9,294 bases of DNA. Source: Cyclobacteriaceae bacterium. GTDB lineage: Bacteria; Bacteroidota; Bacteroidia; Cytophagales; Cyclobacteriaceae. Each line of letters begins with the position of its first letter. Positions within the stretch are counted from its first letter, which is position 1. Positions 1 to 6,541 of this stretch are shown here, in pieces. The stretch spans positions 1 to 9,294 of the forward strand of contig JAIENH010000615.1 in the NCBI GenBank assembly GCA_019751475.1. The letters run 5' to 3'. The translations under genes were made by a program, and so were the position numbers. Under the pieces are notes generated by a model, which saw only the letters and a list, made by a program, of their open reading frames with translations, was not told the DNA's origin and searched no databases.

Positions 1-3000
1 TACGTAACTCCTTCTGATATTGATTATGTAACGGATGATTCAAAGTATGTAATAGTAGGCGGTGAAACCTGCGCGCCTACCACCCAAACAGAATGCGCCA
101 CATCACTTGCACGTATGGCCTTACATCGTTATACTTTTATAAATGAAGTATATCATCCAACAGTATTGACTAATTGGGCAACCAACAATTGTTATGCAGA
201 TTTCCAAAAGAAACTAGGTTATAGATTAAGGTTAACAGCAGCCAAAATCCAGTCTTCAGTTGAAATTGGAAAAGGGCTTTCTGTTTCTTTAGACATCATT
301 AACGATGGTTTTGCTGCCCCCGCAAAATTGCGCAAGCTGAACCTGATGATGAAGAATACCACAACCAATGTGGTCTATACTGTACCTTTTCAATCGACCT
401 CTGCCGATGTACGTAAATGGTCTTCTGGCAGCAGAACAATTAATGAGACACTTACAATACCAGCAGATGTTCCGGTTGGTACTTATTCACTGAGTCTTGC
501 CTTGCCCGATGCATCCATTTCATTAGCAAGCAATGCTGCATATGCTATTCGGTTGGCTAACACGGGTACTTGGGATGCAGCCAGCGGTAGCAATAATTTG
601 AATGCGACTATTACCGTAACGGCAGCAACAACACCAACTACTCCTACTATCGTGATAGATGGCGCTACTGCCGACTGGAACAATGTGGATAACATTGGCT
701 TGACAGGAACAGCTTCCTCTATACAGAAATTGAAAGCATTTGATGATGCTGCTAATTTGTATTTATTGGCAACTGGTACACTTAGTACAGGATACCAATT
801 GTACATTGATGCCGATGGCAAATCATACACGGGTTATCAGAGTTGGGCAAACGGTGCAGACTATAAAATTGAAGGAGGAATTTTGTATCGCAATGAATGG
901 AAATCTTCATGGGTACAAATTCTAACACTGAATGCCTCTCAACTGGCTAAGAACGATACGGTGCTGGAGGTATCCATTCCCAAGACATCACTCTACGGAA
1001 TTAATCTACTTAAAAACAGCATCGGCCTTGCGTATCGTGATTTGCAGAGTATAACTGTTTTGGGGTCTTTGCCTTCGTCCGGTAACATGCTTAGCTATAA
1101 TTTACTCGTTCAGGTAACTGTGCCGAAGCCTTCAATCAATATTACTGTAGATGGCAATGCTTCCGATTGGGTCTATGTTGATCCGACCGTTACGGCCCCT
1201 ACTTCGCTTATCCAGTTGATGAAAGTTTATGACGATAAGCAGAATATTTATATCCTTTTAAATGGAGGAATGACCTCGGTGGCTAATAACTATGACCTGT
1301 TTTTGAATACCGATAATTCTTCGAGAACAGGTTTGGTTGATAACTCGAAATGGAGTAACATGGGCGCGGACTATGCCATTATTAGTGGGGTGTTGTACAG
1401 GCATGACTCCACTACGGCAAATGGCAAGAACGGGTTTGCATGGGTTACAATAGGGCTCACTGTAAATACGAAATTTGATGCCACTGACTCTACCCAAGAA
1501 ATTAGTATTCCTAAATCCTTTCTCAATAGTTTAGCCGTAGGCGCACCAATCACAGTTGGATACCTCAAGCTCTCAAACAACGTGGAGGTAGCTCAATTGC
1601 CTACAAGTGGTGGCATGGCTACTTACCTGATCGAAACTCCCTATATTCCGAACCTTCAAAGTCTAGTAGTTTCAGACGATGTAACCAACCTTTATATTAC
1701 CATTCAGGGTGGGGCTATCCCAACCAATTATGATGCTTTTATCAACACTGACAACAATATCAGCACGGGATATGCGGATCCTCAATTCTGGGCAGCGATG
1801 GGTGCAGAATACCTCATTCAGAATGGTATTCTCTACCGGTACAGTGGCACCAATCAAGCGTGGGGCTGGACTGCAGTTAGCCCAAACACCGTTCAAATTG
1901 TCAATTCACAACTCAATTCCAATGTATCGCAGTTGCAATTCATCATTCCGCGGGCAAATTTTGCTTCCTTAGCCGCAGGCAATACCATACAAGTTGGTTT
2001 TGCTAATGCGCCTCCTGTTGTAGATAAACTTCCATTGGGTGGAGCTTTACAGTCGTATGTATTGACCAAGAATTATATTCCGGCTCTGAGTAACTTGGTA
2101 ATTGCTGACAATGGTGTCACCATTTTCTTAACCATGCAGGGCAGCTTGATTACATCAACCTTTAACGCCTTTCTTAACACGGATAACAATTCAGCAACCG
2201 GTTTTATTGACGGCACTTGGAGCGCGATGGGAGCGGATTATCTGATTCAAAATGGGGCTCTTTATTCTTATAGCGGTTCAAACAATACGTGGGGTTGGAC
2301 GCTCGTTCAGGCAGGTCTTCAAGTAAAGGACACGCTGTTGACTCCTGACTTGAAGCAGCGAAAAGTCTTTATCCCGCGGTCCAAACTTTCTTCACTAACT
2401 ATCGGAAATATTATTCAAGGCGGCTACCTCAATGTATTGAATGGTGCAACTGCTGCTGCTATACCCACAACTAATAGCGCTATGCTAAGTTATATGATTG
2501 CTTATGCTTTTGTGCCAGATTTGCAAGATATTGCTGTTGCAGACAACAGCACGAGTATTATTGTGACGGTGCGTGGAGGAAATTTATCACCCACCTATCA
2601 AGTTTATCTCAATTCGGATAATGTTGCAGCATCCGGATATTCAGACGGGACTTGGGCAGCTACCGGTATTGATCACTTAATTGAAAACGCGCTGTTGTAT
2701 TCCTATCAGGGGACAGGAAATAATTGGTCTTGGTCTTTTATATCAGGAAATGTAACTGTTTCAAATGCAACCGCAGCCAATGGACTAACAACCCGAACCA
2801 TTACGATCACGAAATCAGCCCTAACCAATTTAGCCGGTGTTGTAAAAGTGGGTTATAGAAATCTGGTGAATGGATCGTTGGCAGGCACACTTCCTACGGG
2901 TAGCAACATGTTATCGTTTACGCTTTTGCCTTCACCTCGCAACATTGGTGAGTCTGGAACCCTCACGTTATCACAACCTGACCGAAGCACATGGTTTACG

Positions 3001-4080
3001 CAAACCCTCTCGAGATCGTACAATAACCCAGTGGTGATTATTAGCCCGCTCGGTTATAACGATGCTGCCCCTGCAGTGATGCGTGTGAAAAATGTGACCA
3101 GCAATAGTTTTCAATATCAAATTGAGGAGTGGGATTATCTGGATGGGGTGCACGGAGCAGAAACGGTTTTTTATCTTGTGGTGGAGGCAGGCTGTTACAC
3201 ATTAGATGGAGGTGTGACCATGGAAGCAGGGGCCACCTCATTAACGAATTCATGGTCACAAATAAATTTCACGGATTCGATCTCAACCATCCCACTTGTT
3301 ATGGCACAAACGATGAGCTATAATTTTTCAACAAAGGTAACCACTCGGATTCGGTGGATTGGAAACTCTAATATGCAAATGAAAGTCCAAGAAGAAGAAG
3401 CGATTGATAATCTGCCCAACCACGTTCGCGGAACAGAAACAGTCGGCTACATCGCACTGACGAAAGGAGCTGGAAATATCGGGTTTCCTTATGAAACAGA
3501 TGGCACAAACCCTACTTATGGCAATATTTTCAAAAGGATATGGTTCAATGGCAGCTATGCCTCTTCTCCATCCCTACTTGCCAACATGCAAACTTCGTAT
3601 GGTCGCAGGGCAACAGCACTTCGGTACAACTTGTTGAATTCAGCAAACTTTGCATCGCTTATGCAAGCTGAACAATCTTACGAAACAACAGCAGACTCCG
3701 CCCAGGAGGAAGTTGGATACCTTGCGCTGGGTGGCTCAGGTATTTTTCAGGGAAAGGCTGTCGCGGCCAATGGAGGTTCTGGTGCAAGAGTGGTAGCAAA
3801 TGCAGTTGATCGGCCATCTCAAAAATCAAAAAATAAAGATTCAGACGTTATTGCAAGATTTAATTACTATCCAAACCCCGTGGAGCAGTATTTGAAAATA
3901 GAAAGTGAAAACAGCATCAAACAGCTTTCTATCTTCAACCTGAATGGTGGGATTATTCACATTGATAACGAATCAAGCAAAACAAAGAATGTAGATACCG
4001 ATGAATGGCCAAAGGGTCTATATTTATTGAAAGTTTTGTTGGATAATGGAAAATCAGAAACGGTTAAAATAATCAAGTAA
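1..4080 (+). CDS. Giant modular T9SS-secreted protein: DUF4832-like domain, five beta repeats, three H-type-lectin-like repeats, sorting domain (5' truncated)
   Basis: The frame is open from the first base, so the true start lies outside the window; the first in-frame ATG (115) sits inside a domain and is not the start. The visible part is 1359 residues. The first ~110 residues (VGGETC near 19-24, then YHP, a Cys-containing segment and LGYRLRL) match what I know of DUF4832, usually preceded by DUF4874 in predicted TIM-barrel, glycosidase-like surface proteins. A Thr/Pro-rich linker (TTPTTPT) follows, then five repeats (bases 646-2931), three H-type-lectin-like repeats (2941-3738) and a Ser/Lys-rich linker. 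The C-terminal ~73 residues contain YYPNP, LSIFNLNGG and GLYLLKV and end in VKIIK: a typical type A T9SS sorting domain. I infer a cell-surface or released protein that binds, and perhaps degrades, polysaccharide. No catalytic residues can be assigned because the N-terminal region is missing. The gene stands alone on this strand. Confidence 0.9.
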   Translation, partial: YVTPSDIDYVTDDSKYVIVGGETCAPTTQTECATSLARMALHRYTFINEVYHPTVLTNWATNNCYADFQKKLGYRLRLTAAKIQSSVEIGKGLSVSLDIINDGFAAPAKLRKLNLMMKNTTTNVVYTVPFQSTSADVRKWSSGSRTINETLTIPADVPVGTYSLSLALPDASISLASNAAYAIRLANTGTWDAASGSNNLNATITVTAATTPTTPTIVIDGATADWNNVDNIGLTGTASSIQKLKAFDDAANLYLLATGTLSTGYQLYIDADGKSYTGYQSWANGADYKIEGGILYRNEWKSSWVQILTLNASQLAKNDTVLEVSIPKTSLYGINLLKNSIGLAYRDLQSITVLGSLPSSGNMLSYNLLVQVTVPKPSINITVDGNASDWVYVDPTVTAPTSLIQLMKVYDDKQNIYILLNGGMTSVANNYDLFLNTDNSSRTGLVDNSKWSNMGADYAIISGVLYRHDSTTANGKNGFAWVTIGLTVNTKFDATDSTQEISIPKSFLNSLAVGAPITVGYLKLSNNVEVAQLPTSGGMATYLIETPYIPNLQSLVVSDDVTNLYITIQGGAIPTNYDAFINTDNNISTGYADPQFWAAMGAEYLIQNGILYRYSGTNQAWGWTAVSPNTVQIVNSQLNSNVSQLQFIIPRANFASLAAGNTIQVGFANAPPVVDKLPLGGALQSYVLTKNYIPALSNLVIADNGVTIFLTMQGSLITSTFNAFLNTDNNSATGFIDGTWSAMGADYLIQNGALYSYSGSNNTWGWTLVQAGLQVKDTLLTPDLKQRKVFIPRSKLSSLTIGNIIQGGYLNVLNGATAAAIPTTNSAMLSYMIAYAFVPDLQDIAVADNSTSIIVTVRGGNLSPTYQVYLNSDNVAASGYSDGTWAATGIDHLIENALLYSYQGTGNNWSWSFISGNVTVSNATAANGLTTRTITITKSALTNLAGVVKVGYRNLVNGSLAGTLPTGSNMLSFTLLPSPRNIGESGTLTLSQPDRSTWFTQTLSRSYNNPVVIISPLGYNDAAPAVMRVKNVTSNSFQYQIEEWDYLDGVHGAETVFYLVVEAGCYTLDGGVTMEAGATSLTNSWSQINFTDSISTIPLVMAQTMSYNFSTKVTTRIRWIGNSNMQMKVQEEEAIDNLPNHVRGTETVGYIALTKGAGNIGFPYETDGTNPTYGNIFKRIWFNGSYASSPSLLANMQTSYGRRATALRYNLLNSANFASLMQAEQSYETTADSAQEEVGYLALGGSGIFQGKAVAANGGSGARVVANAVDRPSQKSKNKDSDVIARFNYYPNPVEQYLKIESENSIKQLSIFNLNGGIIHIDNESSKTKNVDTDEWPKGLYLLKVLLDNGKSETVKIIK
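646..2931 (+). repeat. Five tandem protein-level beta-domain repeats (about 142-167 residues each)
   Basis: Approximate units are 646-1122, 1132-1632, 1642-2073, 2074-2505 and 2506-2931. Each has a strand ending in a D-D/D-N pair, an N-T-D-N-x-S-x-T-G-Y type turn (D-A-D-G, N-T-D-N, N-T-D-N, N-T-D-N, N-S-D-N in order), an aromatic W, a G-A-D-Y-L-I-Q-N-G-x-L-Y-x-Y block, a W-x-W motif and a closing G-x-M-L-S-Y strand. Units 1 and 2 start with an extra V-D-G-x-x-x-D-W strand; units 3-5 replace it with Y-I-P-x-L / F-V-P-D-L. The pattern resembles CBM9/DOMON-like sugar- or ligand-binding beta sandwiches found in other secreted bacterial proteins, and the acidic turn could bind calcium; both are inferences. 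The DNA of the copies has diverged, so the duplications are old. Confidence 0.8.
2941..3738 (+). repeat. Three tandem H-type-lectin-like repeats in the giant secreted protein
   Basis: Approximate units are 2941-3192, 3208-3474 and 3475-3738. Unit 1 is clearest: G-E-S-G-T-L-T-L, then W-F-T-Q-T-L-S-R-S-Y-N-N-P-V-V, then F-Q-Y-Q-I-E-E-W-D-Y-L-D-G-V-H and E-T-V-F-Y-L-V-V-E-A-G. Unit 2 repeats the plan with a W-S-Q-I-N-F strand and ends E-T-V-G-Y-I-A-L. Unit 3 has R-I-W-F-N-G-S-Y-A-S-S-P-S-L-L and ends E-E-V-G-Y-L-A-L. Strand order and the closing E-x-V-x-Y-L signature fit the small H-type lectin (discoidin C-terminal/Helix agglutinin) fold, which binds carbohydrate such as GalNAc in animals. The bacterial ligand is unknown. 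Unit 3 is the most degenerate. Confidence 0.65.
3859..4077 (+). other. Type IX secretion C-terminal sorting domain (Por-type, type A)
   Basis: The last ~73 residues of the giant protein carry the expected signatures in order: F-N-Y-Y-P-N-P-V near the start, L-K-I-E, a central L-S-I-F-N-L-N-G-G strand, W-P-K-G-L-Y-L-L-K-V and a terminal V-K-I-I-K. In Bacteroidota this domain directs proteins across the outer membrane through the T9SS, after which it is usually cleaved and the protein anchored or released. It is the strongest taxonomic marker in the window. Confidence 0.92.
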
Positions 4081-4096
4081 TACAATTTCAGTTCTT

Positions 4097-4130
4097 TAAA
4101 ATGGATTGCTCGAAAGGGCAATCCACTTTA
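4097..4130. terminator. Bidirectional intrinsic terminator between convergent genes
   Basis: An inverted repeat, TGGATTGC (4102-4109) with GCAATCCA (4118-4125), is extended inward by a T-G wobble and a C-G pair closing a GAAA tetraloop (4112-4115). It is extended outward, past one A/C mismatch, by TAAA (4097-4100) with TTTA (4127-4130). On the plus strand it is followed by a T-rich tail (CTTTATTTATA); on the minus strand by TTTTAAAG. It begins 16 bases after the stop of the giant gene and lies 21 bases past the stop of the convergent amidase gene, so it can end both transcripts. Confidence 0.8.
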
Positions 4131-4151
4131 TTTATACTCTAAAAAGTGCGG

Positions 4152-4961
4152 TTACCTTAATTTTATTTTCCTTTTGGTGCCAATCGCTAATTCTGTTTTT
4201 AAATCAAGCTTAGTAATTTTTGAATTGTCAAGCTTATACACCAGAACAAACTCCATGTCTGATATATTGATAAATGTAGAATACAATGTGCCGCCCACAT
4301 TACCCTTGGCATCTTTTGCTGGTGGTTGAACGGCTCTGCTTAAAACATTGCCGACATCCCTTAACGTAATAGCATTATTGCTTTGTTGGCTTAGTGCCTT
4401 AAGTCCAGATTCAATTGCCTGATAGCGTCTGCAAGGATAATTCCCCTTAGTGGTATCTGAAAGAAGAAAGTTGGTCATTATCAACTGATGGTCGTGAATG
4501 GAAATAATTTTTTTTACTCCGTCTATCCATTCCATAACAACCGCATTGCCAGTTCTGTCACCAAACATAATGTGAGCTTTTTTCAACGCAAATTTCTTTT
4601 CTTCCATATAGGCTATTGCTTCATCCACTGTTTTGCATGTTGAAAGTATTTCATCGCCCAGATTTCGATTGGGGTCTGTGTACCCTTTTGGTATCTTCTG
4701 CTCAGGTGTGGTGGCACCATCAAAGAAAAGGCCTGCCTCGTTTATGCCGCCTTGCGCTAAATTGTTCCAGCCGTACCAAAGTCTTCCTAACTCTTTTTTG
4801 CTTTTTGGTATAACTTGAATGTACGGCTTTACCTTGTACCAATAGTCTTCATTATTAGCCACATAGATTTTTCCCGTTTTGCTATCGACATAATAGAGGA
4901 CAGAGCAAGCCAATGCTGCTTTGCTCACAAGAAGGATTGCTAGGGTGAAAAATAGTTTCAT
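4152..4961 (-). CDS. Secreted Ntn-type linear amide C-N hydrolase (choloylglycine hydrolase/penicillin acylase-like)
   Basis: This is a 269-residue protein with an 18-residue signal peptide (M-K-L-F-F, hydrophobic core, then A-L-A before Cys19). The C-S start, the N-N-E-D-Y-W motif (36-41, Asp39), G-G-I-N-E-A-G (71-77), F-G-D-R-T-G-N-A (133-140), M-T-N-F with Asn164, C-R-R-Y (177-180) and the late S-T-F-I-N-I-S-D strand match, in order, the landmarks of the choloylglycine hydrolase/peptidase C45 Ntn superfamily. That family cleaves linear amides such as bile salts, penicillin V or N-acyl homoserine lactones with an N-terminal Cys nucleophile. Cleavage by signal peptidase I after Ala18 would expose Cys19 directly. 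Substrate cannot be told; the usual Arg near the NxDW motif appears to be Asn here. It is the last gene of a probable operon, 15 bases after the upstream hydrolase. A lipoprotein reading is less likely because -3 is Ala rather than Leu. Confidence 0.83.
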   Translation of the reverse strand: MKLFFTLAILLVSKAALACSVLYYVDSKTGKIYVANNEDYWYKVKPYIQVIPKSKKELGRLWYGWNNLAQGGINEAGLFFDGATTPEQKIPKGYTDPNRNLGDEILSTCKTVDEAIAYMEEKKFALKKAHIMFGDRTGNAVVMEWIDGVKKIISIHDHQLIMTNFLLSDTTKGNYPCRRYQAIESGLKALSQQSNNAITLRDVGNVLSRAVQPPAKDAKGNVGGTLYSTFINISDMEFVLVYKLDNSKITKLDLKTELAIGTKRKIKLR

Positions 4962-4976
4962 TTTACTTTTGGCAGA

Positions 4977-5894
4977 TTAGAAGCTTAGAATAAAATCTTG
5001 TATCAATGTCTGAATTTCCTTTTGCTCGCTTAAATGAACCGTGGAGTGACTACCTGAAACAAAAACTTGTTTTGATTTATTTGAAAGTGTGGTGAGGTAG
5101 TGCTGATCGGCTTCCCAATTGGTAAAACTAAAACCCAGTTCTGTAAAAGTACCCTTGCAGGAGATAACTAACAGCGGAATGTCACTGATCGAAACTTCGC
5201 TTCTTACTCGTTCAGCGTATTGTTTTATTTGCTTCGCTGTTTCAATCATTGTTTGGTTTGCAAAATTTTTCTTTAGGAGAGCTTGGTCAAGTTTAATCAG
5301 TTCTTTGGGCAGTATTTTTTTGCGCTTGGTCGCTTCTCCAATCAATCCAAAGTTCACTGACAATTTAAAAAGCCATTTGTTGCGGCTTATCATTCTTAGC
5401 ATCTGTATCGATTTCTCCGGATTGAAATTGAGATACGTTTGTGGGCTGACACCATCAATCAACACAATTCCTGCTACCTCTTCTCTGTACTTGGAAGCAA
5501 AATGAATCATCTCCAATGCTCCAAAAGAATGGGCTACCAACACATATGGCGCATGATGGTTATTTTTGTGTAGCAGGGTGTGCAGTTGTTCTGAGGTGGA
5601 TTGCAATTTCAACGGGATAGGTGCTTCATCGCTCCACCCAATACCCGCACGATCGTACACCACTACCTTATTTGAATGGCTCAAGTTATTGGCAAGGGTG
5701 AAATAATCCAGGTAAGCGCTCGGGCTACCAAAACCAGCAGTAAAAACAAGAGTATACTTTCCTTCTCCCTTTGCGTAAGAATGCAATTTAAGATTCTCAT
5801 CAACCAGTGTCATGATCCCTACAGGTTTGAATTTCTGGGCAGTTGTAGCTTGGGGTAATAGCATCATCATATGGATTAAAAAAATCTTATACAT
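4977..5894 (-). CDS. Secreted alpha/beta hydrolase with atypical nucleophile elbow (AHSFG)
   Basis: This is a 305-residue protein. Residues 1-19 form a likely signal peptide ending T-T-A before Gln20, which also supports the start at 5894. The alpha/beta hydrolase fold is shown by V-V-Y-D-R-A-G-I-G-W-S-D (77-88), V-A-H-S-F-G-A-L-E (120-128) with nucleophile Ser123, the I-V-L-I-D-G strand (143-148) and a late G-S-H-S (281-284) giving candidate catalytic His283. Two family hallmarks are altered: the first Gly of GxSxG is Ala121, and the usual H-G of the oxyanion loop is replaced by T-A-G-F-G (52-56). The acid residue is not obvious after the L-L-V-I-S strand; Glu252 and Asp263 are candidates. 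A cap region lies around 150-230. The fold is close to proline iminopeptidase and epoxide or ester hydrolases, and the substrate is unknown. The gene lies 37 bases after the SAP-DUF6434 gene and 15 bases before the amidase gene, consistent with cotranscription. Confidence 0.82.
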   Translation of the reverse strand: MYKIFLIHMMMLLPQATTAQKFKPVGIMTLVDENLKLHSYAKGEGKYTLVFTAGFGSPSAYLDYFTLANNLSHSNKVVVYDRAGIGWSDEAPIPLKLQSTSEQLHTLLHKNNHHAPYVLVAHSFGALEMIHFASKYREEVAGIVLIDGVSPQTYLNFNPEKSIQMLRMISRNKWLFKLSVNFGLIGEATKRKKILPKELIKLDQALLKKNFANQTMIETAKQIKQYAERVRSEVSISDIPLLVISCKGTFTELGFSFTNWEADQHYLTTLSNKSKQVFVSGSHSTVHLSEQKEIQTLIQDFILSF

Positions 5895-5931
5895 ACGTAA
5901 GCCACATCAAAATCACATCGTTCGCTTTTGA

Positions 5932-6528
5932 TTAAAGGTCAAGATCGGACTTTGAATATTCTTTACTCCCACGCGTTGCTCGCTTTCGTTTCCAATACTT
6001 CATCGCATCCTTGCTTGTCTTGTCAGGATTATCTTCCAAGAAATTTCTCATGTAGCGGTTATACTCAAATTGAGGGGCAATCTCTGTTTTGAAACTCTTA
6101 TCTTTTTTTAGTTCGTGAAGCCTTTTCCATTCTTCAACGGCATCTCGCAAGGTTTTCCCTACATTTTCTCTTGCCCATTTCATAAAAGCAACCGTAAAAT
6201 GAAAATGGCTTCCGATTTCTTTTGAAAAGAACAGCCTCACATTCTCTGAGTTTTTATAATTATCGTTGATAGCTGTTTCTAATGTCAAGCGTTCGTTGGT
6301 CCAGTCAAATTTTGACGTTGCCTTTTTAATCGCATGGGTTGATTGCTTTGTGATTGTTCCTGTGCTAAGGAATAGTGAGATACGTTTGGCTATTTCAATT
6401 TTTCCACCGGAGCTATTAATTCCATTTTTCTTGCAAAAGGCTATAAGCTCCTCCTTCAACCAATAAAAATCCTTAAAATCTTGGGCTGATATTTTGTTGG
6501 TCAATGAAGGTCTGTTCATAACTCGCAT
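5932..6528 (-). CDS. SAP domain and DUF6434 protein
   Basis: This is a 198-residue, highly charged protein with no signal peptide or membrane segment, so it is probably cytoplasmic. Residues ~23-57 (W-L-K-E-E-L, F-C-K-K-N-G, S-G-G-K-I-E-I-A-K-R-I) form a SAP-like helix-turn-helix, a fold that usually binds DNA. A basic linker follows, then F-D-W-T (74-77) with L-T-L-E-T-A-I-N-D-N-Y-K-N-S-E-N-V-R-x-F-F, the start of a DUF6434-type domain, whose function is unknown to me. Two C-terminal segments, 118-136 and 163-181, share N-x-x-K-T-x-x-D-A-x-x-x-W-K-R and look like an internal duplication. The protein ends Y-S-K-S-D-L-D-L. The start is uncertain: Met1 (6528) and Met4 (6519, giving M-N-R-P-S-L) are both possible, neither has a clear ribosome site, and Met4 fits relatives I recall that begin near R-P. 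It sits between two secreted hydrolase genes, 13 bases after one and 37 before the other. A nucleic-acid role is an inference from the SAP fold. Confidence 0.8.
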   Translation of the reverse strand: MRVMNRPSLTNKISAQDFKDFYWLKEELIAFCKKNGINSSGGKIEIAKRISLFLSTGTITKQSTHAIKKATSKFDWTNERLTLETAINDNYKNSENVRLFFSKEIGSHFHFTVAFMKWARENVGKTLRDAVEEWKRLHELKKDKSFKTEIAPQFEYNRYMRNFLEDNPDKTSKDAMKYWKRKRATRGSKEYSKSDLDL

Positions 6529-6541
6529 CGTTGGATTTCTG

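Noticed and set aside
115..117. ATG at 115 as the start of the giant gene
   Set aside because: The same frame is open back to base 1 and the upstream residues (including V-G-G-E-T-C) continue the domain, so the gene begins outside the window.
646..2931. Recent DNA-level tandem duplication of the repeats
   Set aside because: The copies are similar only as protein; comparing the starts of units 3 and 4 shows many substitutions, so this is an old expansion.
483..3323. Several 60-115 codon open frames on both strands inside the giant gene
   Set aside because: They are shadows of the long coding frame, with no recognisable domains and unlikely composition.
5119..5505. 128-codon plus-strand open frame opposite the alpha/beta hydrolase
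   Set aside because: It is antisense to a well-supported gene, shows no recognisable domain and is explained by the opposite frame.
5906..5932. ATCAAAA/TTTTGAT inverted repeat between the SAP gene and the next hydrolase
   Set aside because: The seven-pair, AT-rich stem has a 13-base loop, no T-run follows on the transcribed strand, and it overlaps a stop codon, so it is probably chance.
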